Shown: piece after piece, positions 23,882 to 34,662 of the stretch
How the letters are laid out: each line of letters starts with the position of its first letter
How positions within the stretch are numbered: position 1 is the stretch's first letter
DNA from: Coenobita brevimanus
Lineage: Eukaryota; Arthropoda; Malacostraca; Decapoda; Coenobitidae
Assembly: GCA_032717465.1 (NCBI GenBank)
Contig: CM064666.1
Location: 20,789,732 to 20,853,731 of the forward strand
DNA: 64,000 bases
Reading direction: 5' to 3'
Translations under genes and position numbers: made by a program
Notes under the pieces: generated by a model
Told to the model about the DNA's origin: nothing
Seen by the model: only the letters and a program-made list of their open reading frames with translations
The model's database searches: none

Positions 23882-24934
23882 CACAAATACTCACAGTCAC
23901 ACTCAGGCTGTGATCGTAGCTGTCCTCCTCTCTGTAACTCCTCCTCTCAGGAAACACTACAACACTGCTAAAGGACGTGAGTAACCAGCTTATTTGTCTA
24001 GTTTTTATACTATTGTACTGCAAGGTATAAACTGTGTGTTTACTATATATTTCTCATAGGGAAAATGTGGTGCAATTCATTGCTCTTCTCTCAGTCATTT
24101 TACTCGTAAAGTAGTCGCATAAAAAATCTGGAAAAAGCTTGATGAAGCTGATGATTTCCCATGTATACCTATGTAAAGCAAAGTAACCTATGTGTGAAAA
24201 TAAATGGGGAAAAGTTACGAAAGACAAACATGCCCAGCCTACAGGCCTGAGCGTATGAGCTGTCACAGTGCCCAAACCACATGCAACCCATAGTAACTTT
24301 TCAAAATCATTTTCTCCATAACAATAAGGCTTATAACACTGAATTATATCATGGGCTTCCTTAACTTTGGGCTACTTAACTGGTTAGAATTCAATTTATG
24401 TAAGTGTCACTAACAACATACGAAATAATAAACAAATCAAAGGTTTTTAGGCAATTTTCTTATTTTTTTTATTTATTCGAAAACTATTGGACGTATCAAC
24501 TTCAAATTACCACAGATGAAAGATCGTGAAATTCTGCGTATAGACATATCCTTTGCAGCTGCGCGTCACGGGAAAAATGTTTCACGGTGATGTTGGGAAA
24601 TTATCACAAGCTAGTTTTCACGTAAATAAGGTTTATTCAGGCTTCATTTATGTACATTTATTCATCTGTTTTATGTTTTTTTTTTCTTATCTGATAGTAC
24701 AGTATAAACACCTACGAAGATGATGGGAAGCGATTTACAACAATATAAGCACTTTCTGAGGGTAAAATGGGCCATAGAACTTTTTTCCTTGCCGCGTGAG
24801 TGGCGCTGGACTGAGCGAAATTTTGGTTCTGTGTGTGGAATGAAAACTTATTGGAAACTTATGGTACGCGAGAGGGTTAAGCATTTGTCCTCGTGCATTT
24901 GTTTTGAAAACAAATCTCACGTGCAAGAACTTAA

Positions 24935-25403
24935 ACACGGGACTGTCTTGTGGTGCGCATGTGTGACGGGAGTGAGCAAAATATTAAGTCTCAGTATTTA
25001 CTCATCATTAAATTTCTCCCCACATACAGACTGAATGAGTCATGACACCCACTAGGCGTAATTTACAGTCTGAACAAACTATGTATTAAGAACCTAACTT
25101 GCACTAAATGTAGCAGAAATTAAATAATATAGGACCACTGAAATGGCGGGTTCACATCACATGCCATCAATGATATTTTAATTTCCGTTTATGATAGATA
25201 TAAACAATTCACGCTACGTTGTATATACATGTTCTATTTTGTATTATTTATGTTACGGTATATAACATTACCATGATTCACAGTTTCACACAACAGTGTC
25301 GGTATTTAACAAAGAAAAATATCCTTTTTAAACAGCGCCGGGAATGTGTTTATCCAAATGGTGGAGCCATCTGTCGTAATAGTAGCTCTGAAAGCACCCC
25401 ATT
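24935..25403 (-). repeat. right arm of the ~500-bp inverted repeat
   Basis: Reverse complement of 19,097-19,605. The strings ATGATATTTTAATTTC, ACTATGTATTAAGAACCTAA and GGTGGAGCCATCTGTC are shared in inverted form. The arm ends at GCACCCCATT, and a LINE poly-T tail begins a few bases later at 25,411. Confidence 0.85.
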
Positions 25404-26184
25404 CATACCTGAAGAGTTTTTTTTTTATGCAAGGAAGAAGGAACCAAAGGCTACGAGCCTGCAAAACAGTTCCTTCTAAGAAAAAACAAAAACAATACAA
25501 AAGACAGCCAAATTCAAGATCTGCTCATTTCCAGATGCCTGGACACACAGCGTTTGAAAGACTGGAGATCTTAGGAAGTAGGAAATACAGACAGAGGGAG
25601 ACAGTTCCAGAGTTGACATGTTGCATAAATGAAAGATTGGGCGTAACATTTAACTCTTGCAATAGAGACCTGGACAGAAAAGGGATGAGAGTTTATTGCT
25701 AGACGAGTGCTATGCACCCGTTGTAGCGGTGGAGGGATGCAAGCAGACATTTCAGACAAGCAAAGACCATTGAAGTAGCAATAGAAAAGAGATAAAGAGA
25801 CAACAGTGTGGTGAAGAGACAGAGGTTGAAGGGAGCCAGTAGGAGGAGGAGAGTTAATGAGATGAAATGCCTTTGACTCCACCCTCTTAAGAAGAGCTGT
25901 GTGGGGGGAACCTCACCACACAAGAGAGTTGTACTCCATACAGGGGCGAATAAATCTTGTGTATAAAGTCAACAACTGTGCAGGGGTAAAGAAGGTACAG
26001 AGTCGGCTTAGCACACCTAATCTCCTGGAAGCAGATTTTACCAGAGATGTAGTATGATCCTTCCAAGATAAATCCCGAGTGCATGAGACCCCAGCATGTT
26101 CAAGGATGATGCTGGATTGAGCTGGATACTATCAAATTTTAGTGGATACCCCTGTGGAAGATTCTGTCAGATTGATAGGTGTAT

Positions 26185-26544
26185 GGGGGAGGCGGTGGCT
26201 AAATCGGTAGAGAGGCGGCCTGCGGTCCTAATGGACCCAGGATCGAATCCCAGCTGGGGCAGAGAACAGTTTAAGGATTTGAATTTCCTAAAAGCAGACT
26301 TTCCTGATCTACCAGATGACCCGCCCACATGTCGTAAAAATACCCCCACTAATACCGATACACCAGTCCTGTATGAGACAGCCCTAGCATGTATTCAATA
26401 TGGATGGTAGGTGTTAGCGCCGAAGTGGTGACATGTGGAGGTGTAGGAGGACTACTGGGCCTTGGGATAGGTCACTGCCCCCGAGAAATAGGCCCTATGC
26501 CTTTGCCCAGAGTCGAACATGTAAAAAAAAAAAAAAAAAAAAAA
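26185..26544 (+). mobile_element. tRNA-derived SINE, copy 1
   Basis: Starts GGGGGAGGCGGTGGC. It has an A-box-like GTGGCTAAATCGGTAGAG and a B-box-like GGATCGAATCC at 26,240-26,250, at tRNA-like spacing, then an unrelated body and a 22-base A tail. A second copy at 41,322 aligns throughout. It would be transcribed by RNA polymerase III and mobilised by a LINE. It sits inside LINE copy A, downstream of the YADD box. Flanking duplications were not resolved by eye. Confidence 0.85.
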
Positions 26545-26559
26545 CTCTTAGATGCAATA

Positions 26560-28316
26560 AAAACGAGATTATTTTCACCCCAGTCAGAGATACAAGCCAG
26601 GTCAGACATTAGGAGTGCCATAGCCTCATCCCATGTTTGTTGAAGTAACTGCTGGGATGGACGTTGCAGGAACCGAATGGAAAGGTGGAGGGTGGAATCA
26701 TCAGCATACGAGTGGATAGGGTTAGATGTGCAGCTTAGAAGATCATTGATGAGTAGCCCTGAGGAACACCAAAGTTAATAGATCTAGGAGAAGAACGATG
26801 GCCGTCTACAACAGCAGCCATAGAACGACCAGAAAGAAAGCTGTAGGTGAAGGCACGGATAGAAGGATAGAAACCATAAGAGGGTGGTTTGGAAATTAAA
26901 GATTTGTGCCAGACTCGATCGAAAGCCTTTGAGATGTCAAGTGCAATGGCAAAGCTTTCGCCAAAGTCCCTTAAGGATGATGACCAGGAGTCTGAAAGGT
27001 AGGTGAGAAGATCGCCAGTGGAGCGTCCCTGACGGAACCCATACTAACGATCAGAAAGAAGATTGTGATAGGAATGATGCTTTAAAATTTTTCTGTTCAG
27101 AATAGATTCAAAAACTTTTGAGACAGAATGATAAAGCAATTGGACGATGGTTAGAGGGTTGGAAATGGTCACCCCTCTTTGGGACTGGCTGAATGAGAGC
27201 AAAGTTCCAGCAAGAAGGAAAGGTACAAGTTGAAAGACAAAGGCGAAAGAGTTTGCCTAGGCAGAGTGTAAGCACAGAAGCACAGTTCTTGAGGACAATA
27301 GGAGGGACTCCATCAGGCCCATATGCCTTGTTAGTACTGAGGCCAGTGATGGCAGAAAATACATTAGCTGAAGAAATTTTAATGTCAGCCATGAGGAAGT
27401 CAGAGGCGGGAAGTGATGGAGGAACAGCACCGGAATCGTCTAAGGTGGAATTGGAGAAGAAAGTCTGAGTGAAGAGATCTGCTTTATCAGTAGAAGAAAT
27501 AGCTACAGAACCATCAGAGTAGAAAGGAGGAGGGAATGATGATGAGGTAAAGTTGTTAGAAAGATTTTTGGCAAGGTGCCAGAAGGAGCAGGAAGAATTC
27601 GATTTGGAGAATTGAGAGCATTTACTGCAGATGAAATTATTGTTAGCAGAGCGAAAAAAGACTTAGCACAATTCCGGGCAGAAACATAAAAAAGATGTGA
27701 TTCAGGGGTGGGTTGGCGCTGGAACCTTTTATAGGCCCTTTCCTTGCTGTGGACAGCATTAGAACAAGCGCGATTAAACCATGGCTTTCTTACAATAGTC
27801 AAAGAATATGAGAAAGGAATGTACTGTATGCTTCCATGCCCGAGAGAATAACCTCTGTAATGTGCAAGGCACACTCAGATGGCTCCCGGCCATGGAAGCA
27901 ATAATCATTCCAGGGAAAATCAAAGAAGTACTGCCTGAGGGTCTCCCAGTCCGCAACTCCAAAGTGCCACAGTCACCGTTTTTTTGAGGGTCCACAGGCT
28001 GTACCGGAGCGATAGGACAGGTTAAGGTAATAAGGTTGTGATCGGAGGAGCCCAACGGAGAGAAAAGATTTACAGTGTAAGCAGAAGGATTAGTTGTAAG
28101 GAAGAGGTCAAGTATATTGGAGCTCTCTCCAAGGCGGTCAGGGATACGGGTAGAGTGCTGTAGAAGCTGCTGTAGGTGATTATGGATAGAAAAGATGTAG
28201 GCTTGTTCACCAGGTGGATCAGTGAAAGGAGAGGAGAGCCAAAGGTGTTGGTGAACATTGAAATCTCCTAGAATTGAGATTTCAGAGAAAGGAGAAATGG
28301 ATAGAATGTGTTCCAT
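26560..28316 (-). pseudogene. LINE family 1 copy A endonuclease-RT
   Basis: The frame 27,774-28,316 encodes the endonuclease end: [14 protein letters not shown], then [17 protein letters not shown] and [13 protein letters not shown], with the conserved GDFN and SDHN catalytic motifs. After frame breaks, 27,108-27,392 encodes RT motifs KAYGPDGVPPIVLKNC, then ALIQPVPKRGDHFQPSNHRP. Further left are the GVPQG motif and an intact SYADDSTLHLS catalytic box near 26,700. The upstream endonuclease half is missing (5' truncation at about 28,318). Multiple frameshifts make it inactive. Confidence 0.8.
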
Positions 28317-28335
28317 TGTAGAAGTAGGATACTCA

Positions 28336-28389
28336 AATTATACCGTACTCACCTATACTTCAAGAAGTATATGTGAGTACGGTATAATT
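28336..28389. repeat. 25-bp perfect-but-one inverted repeat, 4-base loop
   Basis: Arms 28,336-28,360 and 28,365-28,389 are complementary with one mismatch (C against A at arm position 18), with loop CAAG. It starts just beyond the 5' truncation point of LINE copy A. No repeat of the arm was noticed elsewhere. Confidence 0.9.
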
Positions 28390-28464
28390 CTTCCATCTGA
28401 ACAGTTCTCGGAACTGCAGTGGAAACATACAAGTGTTTCAGTAAAGGCAACCCTTATTATTCAA

Positions 28465-29300
28465 AGGAGTTTGGTTATGTAAAGATAGTTCAGATGTCGA
28501 GTTTTAGATAACATGGAGGTTATAACATGGATTTCTTTTTTGGTTACGTAAAGATAGTTCAGATGTCGAGTTTTAGATAACATGGAGGTTATAACATGGG
28601 TTTCTTTGGGATTATGTCAAGTGGCCACAGAGGTTTAATTTTGTGTAAGTTTAGTATCCCTTAGGTATATATCCAGTTATTCTGTACTCTAAGCACACTT
28701 TCAGTAGTGGAATACTTTTATACTTAAGTTGGTCGAGACTCAATAACCACAGTTTATGTAGGGTTACGTCAGTTGGCCATAAAATGTTACCTACTCGTAC
28801 GTATGACACCCTCCCCCTCCCTAGTACATTTTTGTCATAATTACATGCACAAGCACAGCACCTGTATCAGATTTTAGGAGAGTCAATAACAGCTGGGTTG
28901 TATGGGGTTATGTCTTGTGGCTATACTATACAGGACAGGATTATCATGTGTGACTTTAGCCTCCTCAAGTGCATAACCAGTCATAATTGCACACATAAAA
29001 GACGCATATCATCTGCAACATAACTCGGATGACAGCCAGTAATACCTGGGTTATATGGTTTGTGTCCTATGTCCTTACTGTCCGTAATTATCATGTGTGA
29101 CGTTAGTCACCCACCAAGTAAATATAGAGAGATAATTACACTCATAAGCACAGACACGCAACAGAATTTGGATAATACTCTGTAACACGTGGATTATATG
29201 GGGGTTATGTCCAGTGGTCATACTGTACTGGACAGTGTTATCATATGTGACTTTAGCCACCCCCCTCCCACTAACTGAACATTTACAGCAGAACAAAACT
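28465..29300. repeat. degenerate tandem repeat, 68-bp duplicate then ~145-bp units
   Basis: A 68-bp segment containing GATAGTTCAGATGTCGAG is present twice in a row at about 28,472-28,540 and 28,541-28,606. It is followed by four or five degenerate units of about 145 bases marked by GGGTTATGTC..GTGGCCATA and GTGTGACTTTAGCC, ending near 29,275. It fills the gap between two head-to-head LINEs. Confidence 0.7.
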
Positions 29301-29579
29301 TTTGGATAACACTTGGAGGGAGTAGACTGTACCGCTAGCTGAACACAGAGGTACACCCAAGGTGGATGGAAAGCTGATGACAGGGCAAGCTGGAGCTCTT
29401 ATTTCATCAGCCCTCGAGACTAGCTCCTGCCCATCCCCCTCTGTGGAACCTTTTCAGTGTTTCAGAAATGCAGAGTAGGCCAGCATACAAGTTCCTCTAA
29501 TTGTCAACACCAAACTACATGCACATCACACACTTCACTTCCTTTTCAAAATTAGACAAATATAACATCACACTACCAA

Positions 29580-32210
29580 GCCTTGGAGTCCCGGGAGGTG
29601 GGGACCATCAAAGCCCCCACCATCCGCCCCTCTCCCGGTGACGATCCAGCAAGATGCCTGGGACCACTGTCTGACTCACTTCTTCATTTCTGCAACATTC
29701 ACGGCCTTTCCTCCAACTTTCTGTCTGTTGAGCACCACCTCTCCTCTAAACTTCACCTTCTCTTCATAACTGAGACAGCTGGCTGAGGCGAATGATAGCA
29801 AACCCTTCTCTGTATCCTCCTACTTTCTCTATACTCATTTCAGTGCCAAAGGTGGCTGTTGTGTACACAACAACATATCTTGCTCTCGTGTTTCTGAACT
29901 TGCTTCTTCTGAATTCTCTACTCTCTGGCTTCAGCTATCCTGTCATTCTTTGACTAAATATATCTGTGCTTTTTACTTATCCCCTAATTCTTCTCTGACT
30001 ATCTTCTAAGATGAAACACATCGAATCCATGTCTCCTTTCCCTGAAATCTCCATTCTAGGAGATATCAGTGTTCACCACCACCTTTGGCACTTCTCTCCT
30101 TTCACTGATCCACCTAGTAAACAAGCCTACATCTTTTCTATGTTTAATGACCTATAGCAGCTTGTACAACACTCTACCCGTGTCCCTGACTGCCTTGGAG
30201 AAAGTTCCAACATATCTGACCTCATTACAACTACCCCTTCTGCTTATGCTGTTAATCTTTCCTCTCCACTGGGCTCCTCCGATTAAAACTTTATCAACTT
30301 AACCTGTCCTATCTTCCTGGTGGGGCCTGTAGACCTTCCAGGGCAGTGTCGGTTGTGGCACTTTGGAGCTGCTGATTGGGAGTCCCTCGGGCAGTGCTTT
30401 TTTGGTTTGCCCTGGAATGATTGTTACTTCCATGGCGAAGAGCCGTCTAAGTGTGCCTTGCACGTTGTGGAGGTTGTTCTCTTGGGCATGGAGGCATACA
30501 TTCCCCTCTCATATCTTTTAGCTAATGGAAAGAAAACCTTGGTTTAGTTACGCCTATTCTGATGCTGTCCACAACAAGGATAAGGCCTACAAAAGGTACC
30601 GGAGCCACCCCACTCCTGAATCTCGCCTCTTTTATGTTGCTGCTCAGTATTGTGCTAAGTCTGTTCTCTACTAAAGATAATTTCATTTGTACTAAATGCT
30701 CTAACACTGCAACTCGAATCCTTCCCGCTTCTTCTGGCACCTTGCCAAAAATTATTCTAACAACTTTACCACATCATCCTTCCCTCCTGTTTTTCACCTG
30801 ATGGCTTTGTAGCTATTTCTTCTTCGTTCAGACTTTCTCCTCCAGTTCCACCTTAGACAATTCTGGTGCTGTTCCTCCATCACTTCCCCCCTCTGACTTC
30901 CTCATGTTTGACAATCAAATTTCTTCGGTTGATGTGTTTTCTGCCATCACTGTCCTCAATACTAATGAGGAAATGGGGCCTGATAGGTCCCTTTTGTTGT
31001 CCTCAAGGACTGTGCTTCAGTTCATACACACTGCCTAGGTAAACTCTTTCGCTTTTGTCTATAACTTGTACCTTTCTTTCTTGCTGGAAGTTTGTTCTCA
31101 TTTACCCCATCCCAAAGAAGGGTGACCATTCCCAACCTTCTAACTATTGCCCAGTTCCTTTAACATCCTGTGTGTCAAAAGTTTTCAATTCTATAATTAA
31201 CAAAAAAAAAAAAAAAAAAAAACTTTCCTATCACAACCTTCTTTCTGATTGTCAGTATGGGTTCCACCAAGGATGCTTCACTGGCGATCTTCTCACCTAT
31301 CAGTCTCCTGGTCATCCTTCTTTCGGGACTTTGGCGAAAGGTTTGCCGTTAAACTTGACATCTCAAAGGCTTTCGATCAAGTCTAGCATTGGCATAAATC
31401 TTTAATTTCCAAACTGCCCTCTTAACGGTTTCTATCCTTCTATCTGTGCCTTCATCTCTAGCTTCCATTGTAGTCTGTCTGTAGCTGCAGTTGTAGACGG
31501 CCACCGTTCTTCTAGAATTATCAATAGTGGTGCTCCTCTTTGCTTTGTCCTATCTCCAGCTCTCTTCCTTTTATTCATCCGTGACCTAAGCTGTACATCT
31601 AACCGTATCCACTCGTTCACTCCCGCACTGTCCATCTCGGCAGTTACTTCAACAGACAAGGGATGAGGCTATGGCACACTTAATGTCTGACTTGGCTCAT
31701 ATATCTGATTGGGGTAAAAATGATCTTGTTGTTTATAATGCATCAAAAAACTCACCCCTGTGTAGAGCACAACTCTCATGTGTGGGGATGCTCCTGTGTA
31801 AAGTACAACTGTCATGTGGGGGGAAGCTCCCCACATACAGCTCTTCTCAGCAAATTGGAGTCAAAAGCTTTTCGTCTTTAACTCTCCTCCTCTTACTGGC
31901 TCTCTTCAACCTCTGTCTTTTCGCAGCACTGTTGCATCTTTGTCTTTTCTGTCGCTACTTCAATGGTCACCAGGCTTGGAGTAATTGTAATTGTAATTTA
32001 ATTGAAATATAATTAATTACACATTTTTAAGATAATTGTAATTGTAATTGTAATTCGTTATTTCTAATGATGTGTAATTATAATTGTAATTGTGTTTTTA
32101 AGTAATATAGTAATTGTATTTGTAATTGTAATTGAGCATTTAGGAGAAGAACAATTATAATTACATCACACAAATACTTTGATAAACGTATATAGTATGA
32201 TATACTGAAC

Positions 32211-32245
<35 letters not shown>

Positions 32246-32890
32246 GGTTTATTTGCTCTGAAGTAAACATGTTAAACGAGACAGTAGTACTGTCTCGTGT
32301 AACACGTTTGCTTGTGTAACAAGTAACTGAAATATAATTGAACACAAACTAGGTTGTAATTGTAACTGCAATTGTAATTTGGAAGTATTAAAACTGAGTA
32401 ATTGTAATTGTAATTGGATTTGTTATTTTTTTCCTTCCCTGTAATTGTATTTGTAACTGTAATGTAATAATGGACAAGTAATTCTAATTGTAATTCTAAT
32501 TGACTGAAAGCATATGTAATTACTCCATGCCTGATGGTCACTGCTCCTCTGAACTGTCTGCTTGCATCACTCCACCACTTCAGTGAGCGCGTAGCACCTG
32601 TCTAGCAACAAACCCTCATCCTTTTCTGTCCAGCTCCTTAATGCAAGAGTTAACCATTACTCCCAGTCCTTCATGTATGTGACAGGTCAACTCTGGAACT
32701 GTCTCCCTCTGTCGGCATTTCCTACTGCTTATGGTCTCCAGTCTTTAAATTGCAGCATGTCCAGGCATCTCGAAATGAACAGATCTTGAATTTGACTCTG
32801 TGTTATCCTGTTTTTTTTTTTTTTTTTTGGGGGGGGAACAATATGCAGGCTCCTGGCCTTTGGTTCCTTCTTCTCTGTATGAAAAAAATA
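29580..32890 (+). mobile_element. LINE family 1, copy B (internally deleted)
   Basis: Begins in the endonuclease (DDPARCLGPLSDSLLHFCNI, VEHHLSSKLHLLFITET), runs through GDISVH-like and DFPWN-like segments and RT motifs (CWKFVLIYPIPKKGDHSQPS, CQYGFHQG), and ends with HTALLSKLESKAF, then SSRSVHF-like sequence and an A run near 32,880. The catalytic YADD region and about 250 bases of the thumb are lost. An A run at 31,201-31,220 and a hAT MITE at 31,971-32,533 interrupt it. Confidence 0.8.
31971..32533. mobile_element. hAT-type MITE built of TAATTG repeats
   Basis: A 563-bp segment with ends CAGGCTTGGAGTAATT and, inverted, CAGGCATGGAGTAATT (15 of 16 match), flanked by the identical octamer ATGGTCAC at 31,963-31,970 and 32,534-32,541. 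The CAGG terminus and 8-bp duplication are hAT hallmarks. The interior is dominated by TAATTG/TTGTAA words on one strand, with a (GA)n run at 32,213-32,243 and a 21-base palindrome (10-bp arms, CGAGACAGTA) at 32,278-32,298. It has no coding capacity. It interrupts LINE copy B. Confidence 0.85.
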
Positions 32891-34134
32891 CCAGGATAAT
32901 AACTGCAACATCAGTAACACAGCAACCATAACACACCAAGGAAACCCATACAAGGAGTGAAACGGCTGTCACTTCCATGGACCCCGGTCCTCAGCCACTA
33001 ACTTACCACTCTGATCGGAAGACTAGGCGCCCGAATCAGATAAGAGCCAGATAATGTCTCCAGTTCAGAATATGGGGTAGAAGGAGACATAGGCTGGCAA
33101 CAATGGCATCAGTGAGGCAGTTGGCATCACCTCTGCTCTGGACAGTTTTGCGTGAAGAGCAACCTTGACTACGGTAATGCCTGAGATTGAAGGTTGTGGA
33201 GAGAATGAACGTATCATTTGACCTCTCCACAGATGGCTTTACCCCTGACCATGTCTTGAAGTTATAGTTGTAATAGTAGGCTGTGCCTGCTGCCTCTTCG
33301 TCTCCCACTGCATCTCAAGGTAACAGTGTACCTGGGTATCAACACCCTGCTTCACCTTTCTACTCCATCCCAGGTTCAGGTCACGCTTTGCCAGTCTCAA
33401 GTATATCGTCACTCTCGGCCAGGCACACCCCAGGGATTTTGACTGTGAGACTGGCTTAACCCCAGGCTCCTTTGGTCCCTTCAGCACCATGTCCTGGTCA
33501 ACCACCTTAAACCCAACATCCCTAGTGAACTGGACAGTTTCGACAAAAAGCCTAATTTCGTCAAACCTAATGAAGCTGTGCATGCAGTCTTTTTAAACAT
33601 TCTTCCACACACACCCTTGATAGTCTCCCACTTCACCTCCTTCCAATCAGCATCACTTTTATCAACATCCTTATTAACAGTGTAGCCAAAATTCCTTTAT
33701 TGTTATCTATCCCCTTCAGTTTTTCATAGCGTCAATCATAACGTGATGGCAATATTATTTCTGACGTTGGCAGTTGCACCCTGGTCCATTGGGTGAATAT
33801 GTGTCATGGTGTTTGGTGGCAAGAACAATAGCTCAGAGTTGTCAGCTTAGTCATCCTTTGCATCATACTGTGAAGGCACAGTATCAACAAAGGGAAATGG
33901 GTTCTCCAAGCTCTTCTGTCGGGCATACTCTTTCAGTTAGCAAGACAGATATTCAGCAATGTAATCTTTTGCACAGCTGTGTCATCAACTAAGCTTTTGG
34001 GTCTGATTTCAAGATAGGGTCAGTTTTGCTCTTACCTGAAAGTCTTTAGGATTCTCCAAGTGATATGCAAGCACTGGTTGCAACTCAAATCACCCTAGGC
34101 ATTTCCACCTAGAACGAGTGAGTCTGTCCTTTGC
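32891..34134. other. unannotated stretch, weak coding-like frame at 33,239-33,583 (-)
   Basis: A minus-strand frame of 114 residues begins MHSFIRFDEIRLFVETVQFT. The neighbouring frame upstream reads DADWKEVKWETIKGVCGRMF. The two could be pieces of one decayed gene, but I do not recognise it. Nothing else was identified. Confidence 0.4.
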
Positions 34135-34662
34135 TGTTTTTTTTTTTTTTTTTTTTTTTTATGCGAGGACGAAGGAAGGAACCAAAAGCTAGGAGCCCGC
34201 AAAACAGTTCCTTCCAAGAAAAAAAAAAAAAATGAGAGCCAAAGTTAAGATCCATTCATTTGAGATGCCTGGACACACTTGAAAGACTAGAGATCATAGG
34301 AAGTAGGAAATACAGACAAATGGAGACAGTTCCAGAGCTGACCTGTTGCATAAATGAAGGACTGGGAGTAACGATTAACTCTTGCATTAGAGAGTTGAAC
34401 AGAAAAGGGATGAGAGTTTGTTGCTAGACGGGTGCTATGCACCCGTCGTAGAGGTGGAGGAAAGCAAGCAGACAGTTCAGAGAAGCAGTGACCACTGAAG
34501 CAGCGATAAAAAAGAGATAAAGAGGCAACAGTGCGGCAAAGAGACAGAGGTTGAAGGGAGCCAGTAAGGGGAGGAGAGTTAATGAGACGAGAAGCCTTTG
34601 ACTCCACCCTACTGAGAAGAGCTGTATGTGGGGAGCCTCCCCACACATGAGATTGTACTTGA
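34135..34662 (-). mobile_element. LINE family 1, copy C (3' end only)
   Basis: A poly-T run (the A tail) at 34,135-34,160 is followed by the family's 3' end in reverse: the frame 34,287-34,697 reads HTALLSRVESKASRLINSPP, then PLRRVHSTRLATNSHPFSVQ and NRYSQSFIYATGQLWNCL. Only the last ~525 bases of the element are present. The junction at the right is near 34,662. Confidence 0.85.

Larger units (their letters stand above)
19682..24880 (+). mobile_element. piggyBac-1: complete piggyBac-type element with TTAA ends
   Basis: Bounded by TTAA at 19,682-19,685 and 24,877-24,880. The inner termini are CCCCCTAGTGCA at the left and, inverted, CCCTCTCGCGTA at the right, related over the first dozen bases and starting with C runs as piggyBac ends do. 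It is about 5.2 kb and carries one transposase pseudogene on the + strand. The region before the gene (about 20,560-20,950) has imperfect repeats of a GTGAAG...GTACTTGTGAAAACAGTG type. It was inserted into the small spacer of a long inverted repeat. Confidence 0.8.
25411..28318 (-). mobile_element. LINE family 1, copy A (5'-truncated)
   Basis: The A tail is the T run at 25,411-25,419. Reading leftwards on the minus strand one passes endonuclease C-terminus, RT, and a C-terminal domain with HTALLRRVESKAFHLINSPP and RLAINSHPFSVQ. The same 3' end recurs in copies B (29.58-32.89 kb), C (34.14-34.66 kb) and D (41.94-42.50 kb). A SINE lies within it. It resembles Jockey/CR1-like EEP-RT elements common in crustaceans; exact clade not resolved. 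Confidence 0.85.

Noticed and set aside
26219..26260. Genuine tRNA gene
   Set aside because: A and B boxes are present, but the sequence does not close an acceptor stem, and the same unit recurs with an A-rich tail, so it is a SINE.
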